Below, in pieces: positions 50,316-56,613 of a DNA stretch of 56,613 nucleotides (position 1 is the first letter of the stretch; each line of letters opens with the position of its first letter). The DNA is from JBDTGE01 sp050742975 (GTDB lineage Bacteria; Actinomycetota; Actinomycetes; Mycobacteriales; Jatrophihabitantaceae), in contig JBOGDQ010000191.1 of the NCBI GenBank assembly GCA_050742975.1, positions 1 to 56,613 on the forward strand. Reading direction: 5' to 3'. Under the pieces are notes generated by a model. That model saw only the letters and a list, made by a program, of their open reading frames with translations, searched no databases and was not told the origin of the DNA. Both the position numbers and the translations under genes were made by a program.

Positions 50316-51149
50316 GTGACGGTGATCCTGGGCCTGCTGGCGGCGATCTTCTACGGCGTCGGCGACTTCGTCGGCGCGTCCGCGTCGCGGCGGCACAGCG
50401 CGGTCACCGTCCTGGTGCACAGCTATCCGGTGGGCGCCGTGCTGATGGTCGCGATGCTGCCGTTCTTCCCCGGCTCGCTCGACGGGCGGGTGACGCTGTT
50501 CGGCATCGCCGGCGGGCTGTCCGGCCTGGTGGGCGTCACGCTCATGTACGGCCTGATGGTCGTGGCACCGATGAACATCATCTCCCCGGTCACCGCGGTG
50601 CTCGCAGCCATCGTCCCGGTGGTGTTCGGCGTGGCGGTCGGCGAACGGCCGCACCCCGCGGCGTGGTTCGGCATCGCGCTGGGCGTCGGTGCCGTCGTCC
50701 TGGTCAGCCGGACGACCGAGGATCACCCGCACGGCAAGATCGCGCTGCGGGTGCTCGGCCTGGCGTTCGTCGCCGGCCTCGGCTTCGGCTTCTACTTCAT
50801 CTTCCTGGCCCGCGCCGGGCACGACTCCGGGCTGTGGCCGTTGGTGATCTCCCGGGTCGCGTCGGCGATCGCGATCCTGCCGCTGGCCTACCGACGCGGG
50901 GCGTTCACGCCGATCCGGGGCCGGATGCTTGGCTACACGGTCGCGGCCGGCGCCTGCGATGCGCTGGCGAACATGTTCTTCTTGCTCGCCTCGCGCGAGG
51001 GTCTGCTCTCGCTGGCCAGCGTGCTGACCTCGCTCTACCCGGCCGTCACCGTGATGCTCGCGGTCGGACTGTTGCACGAGCACACCAGCAAGGTGCAGCG
51101 AGCCGGCCTCGGCCTGGCCGGCGCCGCGATCGTCCTCATCACGGTCTGA
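50316..51149 (+). CDS. EamA-family (DMT) transporter
   Basis: A 277-residue membrane protein with about ten hydrophobic helices in two EamA repeats: VTVILGLLAAIFYGVGDFVG, SPVTAVLAAIVPVVFGVAVG with ERPHPAAWFGIALGVGAVVL at the end of repeat 1, and TSLYPAVTVMLAVGLLHEHT with GLGLAGAAIVLITV at the end of repeat 2. Substrate cannot be told; relatives export metabolites or amino acids. GTG 50316 is preceded by GAGGACC. The 3-prime end overlaps the convergent E1-alpha gene by 11 bp. Confidence 0.87.
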   Translation: MTVILGLLAAIFYGVGDFVGASASRRHSAVTVLVHSYPVGAVLMVAMLPFFPGSLDGRVTLFGIAGGLSGLVGVTLMYGLMVVAPMNIISPVTAVLAAIVPVVFGVAVGERPHPAAWFGIALGVGAVVLVSRTTEDHPHGKIALRVLGLAFVAGLGFGFYFIFLARAGHDSGLWPLVISRVASAIAILPLAYRRGAFTPIRGRMLGYTVAAGACDALANMFFLLASREGLLSLASVLTSLYPAVTVMLAVGLLHEHTSKVQRAGLGLAGAAIVLITV

Positions 51150-52221
51150 GTGCAATCTCGCGAGCGAGCAACTCCATCAGCTCGCTCCGCTGGTGCGCGA
51201 GCTCGTCCGGCATGTCCACGTAGACGTCGTCGAACAGGGCCGCAGGGGTGACGTCCGCCAGCGCCCGCCCGCCGGTCCGCACCCGGAAGGCAAGCTTCTC
51301 GGCCTCGTCCGCGATCGAGTCGAAGAACCCGTCACGCACGCCGGTCTCGCGCTCCAGGTAGGCCCGCACGCGGGTGATCGGGTCGCGCGCCCGCCACGAC
51401 TCGACCTCGTCGTCGACCCGGTACCGCCGCGCGTCGTCCGACGTGGTGTGCGGGTTCATCCGGTACGTGTACGCCTCGATCAGGGTCGGGCCGTTGCCGG
51501 CACGCGCGACGTCGAGTGCGCGCCGGGTCACGGCCAGCGAGGCCAGCACGTCATTGCCGTCAACCTGGACGCCGGGGAAGCCGAAACCGGCGGCCCGCTC
51601 GAACAACGGCACCCGGCTCTGCACGTCGACCGGCGCGCTGATCGCCCACTGGTTGTTCTGGCAGAAGAACACGACGGGCAGGCTCATCGAGGCGGCCCAG
51701 GCGAAGGCCTCGCTCACGTCGCCCTGGCTCATCGCACCGTCGCCCAGGAACACCAGCACCGCGGTGTCGCGGTCGGCGGCCCCCGTCCCGACATCGCCGT
51801 CGCGGACGACTCCCATCGCGTAGCCGACCGCGTGCAGGGTCTGCGCACCGATCACGATCGTGTACGTGCCGAAGTTGTGCGCGTGCGGGCTCCAACCGGC
51901 GCCGCTCGACCCACGCCACATGCCCAGCAGGTCGAGCGGATCCATCCCCCGGCACCAGGCCACGCCGTGCTCGCGGTAGCTCGGGAACGCCATGTCGTGC
52001 GGGCGCAGGGCGCGGCCGGCACCGATCTGGGCCGCCTCCTGCCCGAGCAGCGACGTCCACAGCCCCAGCTCGCCCTGGCGCTGCAGCGCGATCGCCTCGG
52101 TGTCGAAACAGCGGACGAGAACCAGGTCGCGGTAGAGGGCGGCGATCTCGTCGGTGCTGATGTCGAGCGGGTACGTGGGGTCCTCGACGCGCACTCCGCC
52201 GGGCGTGAGCAGCTGGATCAC
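51139..52221 (-). CDS. Thiamine-diphosphate-dependent dehydrogenase E1, alpha subunit
   Basis: A 360-residue E1-alpha of the pyruvate or branched-chain 2-oxoacid dehydrogenase type. The TPP-binding motif is FLGDGAMSQGDVSEAFAWAA with VVFFCQNNQWAIS (GDG to NN). The phosphorylation-loop-type segment YTYRMNPHTTSDDARRYRVD is also present. E1-alpha needs an E1-beta partner plus E2 and E3. Neither E1-beta nor E2 is adjacent: the next gene downstream is convergent, and upstream lies an FAD oxidoreductase. The GTG start is 52221. Substrate (pyruvate or branched-chain keto acids) is undecided. Confidence 0.9.
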   Translation of the reverse strand: MIQLLTPGGVRVEDPTYPLDISTDEIAALYRDLVLVRCFDTEAIALQRQGELGLWTSLLGQEAAQIGAGRALRPHDMAFPSYREHGVAWCRGMDPLDLLGMWRGSSGAGWSPHAHNFGTYTIVIGAQTLHAVGYAMGVVRDGDVGTGAADRDTAVLVFLGDGAMSQGDVSEAFAWAASMSLPVVFFCQNNQWAISAPVDVQSRVPLFERAAGFGFPGVQVDGNDVLASLAVTRRALDVARAGNGPTLIEAYTYRMNPHTTSDDARRYRVDDEVESWRARDPITRVRAYLERETGVRDGFFDSIADEAEKLAFRVRTGGRALADVTPAALFDDVYVDMPDELAHQRSELMELLAREIALRP

Positions 52222-52281
52222 CAGCCGTTGATACCGGGGCGGCCGAATCGCCCGGATACCCAGGGGTTCCTACCAATCGCC

Positions 52282-53796
52282 TCAGCTCGGGTTGTACCGG
52301 GTCTCCAGCAGCCGCAGCCAGATCTCGCTCGGCGTGGGGTAGGACGGCACCGCGTGCCAGAGCCGCTCCAGCGTCACGCCGCCGACGATCGCGACGGTCG
52401 CGGCGTGCACCAGGTCCGACACCTCGGGCCCGACGAACGTGGCGCCGACGAGCGTGTCGGAAGCAGCATCGATCACGATCTTGGCCCGACCGGTGTAGCC
52501 GTCGCGCATCACGTACGTCCCGGCCAGCGCGCCCAGGTCGTACTCGACCGTCTCGACGTCGATGCCGGCAGCACGTGCCTCCCGCTCGCTCAGGCCCACC
52601 GAGGCGACCTGCGGATCGGTGAACGTCACCTGCGGCACGATGCCGTGGTCCGCGACGTCGCTGAACCTCGGCCCGTCGATCGGCAGGCCCTGCGCCCGCG
52701 CGGCGAGCACCGTGCCGCAGATCCGGGCCTGGTACTTGCCCATGTGCGTCAACAGCGCCCGGCCGTTGAGGTCACCGACTGCGTAGAGCCAGTCGCCGTC
52801 GACGCCCTCGACGGCAAGGTGGTCGTCGACGCGCACATAGCCCCGGTTGTCCTCGACGGCCGCGTCGAGGGTGCCGCCCGTCGCGAGCGGCACCGTGTCC
52901 AGCCCGATGTCGCGACTGACCGGCGTGCGCCCGGCCGCCACCAGGACCTCGTCCACGACCACGGACCCGCCGGCGAAGTGCACGGTCACCTCGCCGCCGT
53001 GGACCAGTCCCTCGCCGGTGTCGCGCGGATCTACCCGCTCGACCCGCTCGACCTCCACCCCGAGGCGCAGCGTGACACCGCGTGAGTCCAGCTCCCGCTG
53101 CACGTACTCGCCGGCGAACGGCTCGTTGCGTGCGAGCAGTCCCGGCGCGGAGCCGATGACCGTCAGCTCCTTGACGCCGAGGCCGTTCAACCAGGTCGCG
53201 GCCTCGCATGCGACGACCCCGCCGCCGATCACGGCCATCCGGCGCGGGATCACGTGCAGGTTGGTGACGTCGCGGGAGATCCACGGCAGCGCCTCGCGCA
53301 GGCCCGGTACCGGCGGCACGGTAGCGGTCGTCCCGGTGTCCAGGACGACCGCATGCCGCGCGTGCAAGGTGCGGATCGAGCCGTCGGCTGTCGTGACCTC
53401 GACCGTCCTGATTCCCGCCAGCCGCCCTCGCCCGCGGACGACGTCGATGCCCACGCCGCTGGCCCAGTCGAGCTGCGAGGTGTCGTCGTGGTGCTTGACG
53501 ATCTCGTCGCGCCGGTCGAGCACCGCCTGCACATCGAGGGTCGACTCGCCGACGAGGCTCTGCGGACCGGGCAGGTGCCGCGCCGTCGCCAGCACCTCGA
53601 CCGGGCGCAGCAGCCCCTTGCTCGGCATGCAGGCCCAGTACGAGCACTCGCCGCCTACCAGCTGATCCTCGACGATCACCGCGCTGCGCTCGCTGCCCTG
53701 GATCGCGTACTGGGCCACGTTCTCGCCGGGCGGCGCGCCGCCGATCACCACGAAATCCCAGGTGTCCGTGTCGCCGCCGCCCGGTTTCGCCGCCAT
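52282..53796 (-). CDS. Disulfide-type FAD/NAD(P) oxidoreductase, divergent lipoamide-dehydrogenase relative
   Basis: A 504-residue flavoprotein of the pyridine-nucleotide disulfide family. The redox Cys pair is present (GGECSYWACMPSKGLLRP, C51 and C56), and so are MAVIGGGVVACEAATWLNGL and WLYAVGDLNGRALLTHMGKY. Two signatures differ from true Lpd: the FAD glycine loop is VVIGGAPPGEN, with Ala at the second conserved Gly, and the C-terminal HPTxxE reads SYPTPSEIW, with Tyr where the catalytic His should be. This matches a recognised actinobacterial subgroup of unknown substrate. It precedes the E1-alpha gene by 60 bp on the same strand, so E3-like service is possible but doubtful. Confidence 0.85.
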   Translation of the reverse strand: MAAKPGGGDTDTWDFVVIGGAPPGENVAQYAIQGSERSAVIVEDQLVGGECSYWACMPSKGLLRPVEVLATARHLPGPQSLVGESTLDVQAVLDRRDEIVKHHDDTSQLDWASGVGIDVVRGRGRLAGIRTVEVTTADGSIRTLHARHAVVLDTGTTATVPPVPGLREALPWISRDVTNLHVIPRRMAVIGGGVVACEAATWLNGLGVKELTVIGSAPGLLARNEPFAGEYVQRELDSRGVTLRLGVEVERVERVDPRDTGEGLVHGGEVTVHFAGGSVVVDEVLVAAGRTPVSRDIGLDTVPLATGGTLDAAVEDNRGYVRVDDHLAVEGVDGDWLYAVGDLNGRALLTHMGKYQARICGTVLAARAQGLPIDGPRFSDVADHGIVPQVTFTDPQVASVGLSEREARAAGIDVETVEYDLGALAGTYVMRDGYTGRAKIVIDAASDTLVGATFVGPEVSDLVHAATVAIVGGVTLERLWHAVPSYPTPSEIWLRLLETRYNPS

Positions 53797-54081
53797 GAAC
53801 CTACCGTATTCCCCCGCTGTCGGGCCGCTCAGTATCCGTAGCTACGCAGCACTGTCACGACCCGTGTCTGCCCTCGATCGTGCTGCAACCGAGCGCCGCC
53901 GTCCGGACCGCTCGCTCGGGTGCATCGGTCCGGGTCGCTCGGTCGGGGTGGATCTCAGGGTCGTCCCGGATGCGCGCTCACCCACCACGGGGCAGGATCA
54001 CAGCCGATCCAGGCACGCTGACCGAGGGTTGATCGGGTTTCATTGCACGAGTGCCCGGTCGTATGAGACGGCAGGATCCCG

Positions 54082-55038
54082 ATGACACAAACGCGCATTC
54101 GCAGCGACAGCCCGTGGGCGGTGGAGACCCGAGGGCTGACGAAGCGGTTCGGCGACACGGTTGCCGTGAACGGAGTCGACCTGCGGATCCCGCGGGGTTG
54201 CGCGTTCGGGTACCTCGGCCCCAATGGCGCCGGCAAGACGACCTTGATCCGCGTTCTCCTCGGGCTGACACACGCCGACGCCGGCGAGATGTCCCTGCTG
54301 GGCCACGCCGTGCCGAGGCATCGCGACGTGGCGCTGGCGCGGGTGGGTGCGATCGTCGACGAACCACGATTCCACGGCCATCTCACCGGCAGGCAGAACC
54401 TGCAGGTGCTTGCGGCCGCGCGGGAGACCGCCGCGAAAGATCGCATCGAGCCCTCGCTCGAACGAGTCGGCATCGCGCACCGCGCCGACGACCGCGTGTC
54501 GAAGTACTCGATGGGCATGCGGCAGCGACTGGGCGTCGCCGCGTGCCTACTCGGCGATCCGCAGTTGCTCATCCTCGACGAACCCATGAACGGGCTGGAC
54601 CCGGCCGGCATGCACGAGATGCGCGACATGATCCTGTCCCTTGTCGCGGAGGGTCGCACGGTCGTGCTCTCCTCGCACCTGCTCGACGAGGTGGAGCGGA
54701 CCTGTGACGCGGTGGCCATCGTCGATCGCGGTCAGGTCATCCGGCAGGGTCCGATCTCGGAACTGCTCGCCGGGACGTCATCGACGCTCGAGGTCGAGTG
54801 TTCCGATCCTGCGCGTGCGGCGGCGCTGCTCGTGGCGACCAACCTCGACGTGAGGACCGAGCTCGAGGCCGGCGTCCTGGCGATCACGCTGCCCCCGGAC
54901 GCGCCGCGCGACGTCACGGCCGAGGTCGCACGCGTCCTGGTCACCGGCGGAATCGAGCTGTATCGGCTGCAGCAGACGCAGGCGTCGCTCGAGTCCTGGT
55001 TCCTGCAGGTCACCAGCCGCCTGGGAGACACGCGATGA
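54082..55038 (+). CDS. ABC transporter ATP-binding protein
   Basis: A 318-residue ABC ATPase of the exporter type (CcmA/NatA/BcrA-like). Motifs are Walker A YLGPNGAGKTTLIRVLLGL, signature VSKYSMGMRQRLGVAACLLG, Walker B LLILDEPMNGLDP and the switch His in VVLSSHLLDEVERTCD. A C-terminal extension of about 90 residues follows the ATPase core, as in drug and lantibiotic-resistance exporters. The permease gene overlaps the stop by ATGA, so the two form one transporter. ATG 54082 has GGCAGGATCC upstream. The 285-bp gap before it shows no recognisable element. Confidence 0.93.
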   Translation: MTQTRIRSDSPWAVETRGLTKRFGDTVAVNGVDLRIPRGCAFGYLGPNGAGKTTLIRVLLGLTHADAGEMSLLGHAVPRHRDVALARVGAIVDEPRFHGHLTGRQNLQVLAAARETAAKDRIEPSLERVGIAHRADDRVSKYSMGMRQRLGVAACLLGDPQLLILDEPMNGLDPAGMHEMRDMILSLVAEGRTVVLSSHLLDEVERTCDAVAIVDRGQVIRQGPISELLAGTSSTLEVECSDPARAAALLVATNLDVRTELEAGVLAITLPPDAPRDVTAEVARVLVTGGIELYRLQQTQASLESWFLQVTSRLGDTR

Positions 55039-56174
55039 CCGCGGCACCGGCCGTCGGGCCGCCCGCACCGCGACTTGCCGGCAGCGTCGACGATCACCGG
55101 GGATCGCCGATACCCACCGGCGCGATGATCGCCACGCGGTTCATGGAACTTCGCAAGCGCCGGGGCCTGCTAGCCGCGCTGTCGTTGGTGACCGTCGGGA
55201 TTCCTACGGTGTTCCTGCTCGTGCGCCTGCTGCTGCACGCGATCGCGCCGAAGACCTACGGCCCGGCAGGCGGTTACAGCATCTACACCGGCCTGAGCGC
55301 CGGGGTGCTCTACGTCTTCGGGTTCATCGTGGCGGCCGCTCTCGGCTGCACCGCAGGCTCGGTGGACCTGACCGACGGCATGTTCCGGCATCTCGTGGTC
55401 ACCGGACGATCCAGGCTGGCGCTGTACCTGGCGCGGATCCCTGCCGGCCTCGCGATCATCGTCCCGCTCGTCGCGATCGGATTCAGCGTCGTCTGCGCCG
55501 TGTGTGTATTCGCTGCACCGCGTACGGCCGACTACGACGGCCTCAGCGTGCCGGCCGGCATGTCGCAACCGCGGCTCGAGGCGTGGGCCGCCGACAACGC
55601 CACGAAGGTCATCTGCGATCTCCCCTACACGGGGAACGTCGCCATCCCCGCGCCGTGCGGCAACGGCCCCGGCGGCCCCGGGCCGGTGACACAGGGACAG
55701 CCCGGCAACCCGGTGCCCGCCACGGCAGCCGAACTCAGAGCCGCCGCGATCCGGATCGCCGACCTGAACTACGCCGACTACCGGACGCACTTCGCCGCCC
55801 CGTCCAATTCACTGATGATCAAGACCGGGTTGTGGATCGAGCTCGAGGCGGTGATCGGGTTCGTCGTCGGCCTCGGGCTCGGATCCCTGCTGGGACAGCG
55901 CACCGTCGGCGTGATCCTCATGATCGTCCTCGAGGTCGTGCTGACACCGATCTTCATCCGCACCCGAATACCGCACCTGGAGAACCTCCAGCGCGCCGTA
56001 GTCGGGATAGCCACCGCCCACCTGGAACCCGGCCAGCTACCCCTGGCATTCGGGGGTGGCGGCCACGACTACCGGCTGACCGAATCGAGCACTACCGCGG
56101 TGCTCGTCATCCTCGCCTGGCTAATCGGATGGACCGTCCTGGGCGCCTGGCGCATGATGACGCGAGACGCCTGA
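55035..56174 (+). CDS. ABC-2-type transporter permease
   Basis: A 379-residue permease with about six membrane segments: LLAALSLVTVGIPTVFLLVR, YTGLSAGVLYVFGFIVAAAL, LAIIVPLVAIGFSVVCAVCV, WIELEAVIGFVVGLGLGSLL, the VGVILMIVLEVVLTPIFI segment and TAVLVILAWLIGWTVLGAWR. A large loop between the third and fourth (about 160-275) has two Cys residues (ICDLPY, APCGNG) and is probably extracytoplasmic. It overlaps the ATPase gene by 4 bp. The substrate is unknown. Confidence 0.88.
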   Translation: MTAAPAVGPPAPRLAGSVDDHRGSPIPTGAMIATRFMELRKRRGLLAALSLVTVGIPTVFLLVRLLLHAIAPKTYGPAGGYSIYTGLSAGVLYVFGFIVAAALGCTAGSVDLTDGMFRHLVVTGRSRLALYLARIPAGLAIIVPLVAIGFSVVCAVCVFAAPRTADYDGLSVPAGMSQPRLEAWAADNATKVICDLPYTGNVAIPAPCGNGPGGPGPVTQGQPGNPVPATAAELRAAAIRIADLNYADYRTHFAAPSNSLMIKTGLWIELEAVIGFVVGLGLGSLLGQRTVGVILMIVLEVVLTPIFIRTRIPHLENLQRAVVGIATAHLEPGQLPLAFGGGGHDYRLTESSTTAVLVILAWLIGWTVLGAWRMMTRDA

Positions 56175-56190
56175 ACCGGCGGACCCTGCC

Positions 56191-56613
56191 ATGTTGATCT
56201 ACTCGATGAGCGTTTCGGTGGACGGCTTTATCGCCGACCGCGCGGGTGCGTTCGGATGGTCGGCACCCAACGACGAGCAGTTTCGTTTCCACATCGCGCA
56301 GATACGCGAACTCGGCGGCCTTCTGTTCGGCCGCAGGCTCTACGAGACCATGCTGCCGTGGGAGACCGATCCGTCGATGCGCGACAACGAGCTCGGGGCC
56401 GCGTTCGCCGACGTCTGGTGCGCTATCCCGAAGGTCGTCTTCAGCCGCACGCTCGACAGCGTTCAGGGCAACGCCCGGCTCGCCGAGGCGTCGGTGGCCG
56501 AGGAGGCCGCTGCGGCGCTCGACGCGACCGACAAGGACGTCTCGATCGGCGGCGCCGGCCTGGCCGCGGCAGCGATCGAGCTCGGCCTCGTCGACGAGCT
56601 GCGCATGTTCCGC
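56191..56613 (+). CDS. Dihydrofolate-reductase-family protein (runs off the window)
   Basis: The first 141 residues of a DHFR/RibD-fold reductase-like protein: MLIYSMSVSVDGFIADRAGA, then ELGGLLFGRRLYETMLPWET, VWCAIPKVVFSRTLDSVQG and the NADPH-site glycine motif DVSIGGAGLAAAAIELGLVD. Typical members are about 180-190 residues, so some 45 residues are outside. Function of these YyaP/YwjB-like proteins is not established. It starts 16 bp after the ABC permease gene and may be co-transcribed with it. Confidence 0.88.
   Translation, partial: MLIYSMSVSVDGFIADRAGAFGWSAPNDEQFRFHIAQIRELGGLLFGRRLYETMLPWETDPSMRDNELGAAFADVWCAIPKVVFSRTLDSVQGNARLAEASVAEEAAAALDATDKDVSIGGAGLAAAAIELGLVDELRMFR

Overview
The window is about 56.6 kb of very GC-rich, densely packed actinobacterial chromosome. 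GTG starts are frequent, and many neighbouring genes overlap by ATGA or GTGA. A mycothione reductase, a bacterial-type prolyl-tRNA synthetase, DUF2993 and DUF4032 proteins, bPH2 proteins and a complete treX/treY/treZ set all point to a high-GC Gram-positive. A Frankineae or Jatrophihabitans-like soil actinobacterium is my best guess, but no rRNA or tRNA is present to confirm it.

Layout. 0-4.3 kb, minus strand: start of uvrA, a small RHH/Doc toxin-antitoxin pair, ung and proS, then a free-standing Clp N-domain protein. 4.3-10 kb: mycothione reductase, an ECF sigma factor coupled to a triple-VOC protein, an anchored beta-propeller protein and a DUF4032 kinase-like protein. 10-17.6 kb, envelope genes: a PepSY-like protein, an MBL hydrolase, a lipoprotein behind a structured leader, two bPH2 proteins with a ROK kinase, and a tandem pair of L,D-transpeptidases. 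17.6-24.3 kb, thiamine: tenA, thiD, thiE, thiOSG and an NCS1 permease, with two TPP riboswitches. The genes cover thiazole synthesis, pyrimidine kinase/salvage, coupling and probable precursor uptake, but thiC is not in the window.

24.3-31.5 kb: DUF2993 protein, winged-helix protein, Uma2-like protein, uvrB, a frameshifted DUF4262 gene, a serpin-family protein and a membrane protein. 31.5-40.5 kb: trehalose synthesis from glycogen (treX/glgX, treY, treZ), interrupted by a lone 885-residue FtsX-like permease. 40.5-46.5 kb: AI-2E and EcsC-like proteins, then a decay hotspot. It holds a zapE with its central ATPase region missing, a vapC without its N-terminal half, a 40-residue DNA-ligase fragment and an intact higBA pair, followed by an intact ATP-dependent ligase. 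46.5-56.6 kb: secreted alpha/beta-hydrolase peptidase, a cyclopropane-fatty-acid-synthase-like enzyme, EamA transporter, a dehydrogenase E1-alpha next to an unusual FAD oxidoreductase, an ABC exporter and a truncated DHFR-like gene.

The most unusual signals are these. A 45-bp nested-palindrome repeat is present twice (36/45 identical), each copy in frame inside a coding region and in opposite orientation to the host gene. The three broken genes cluster around higBA. The second TPP riboswitch has a shortened core. A serpin-like protein keeps an alanine-rich hinge. Several intergenic regions contain long perfect hairpins.
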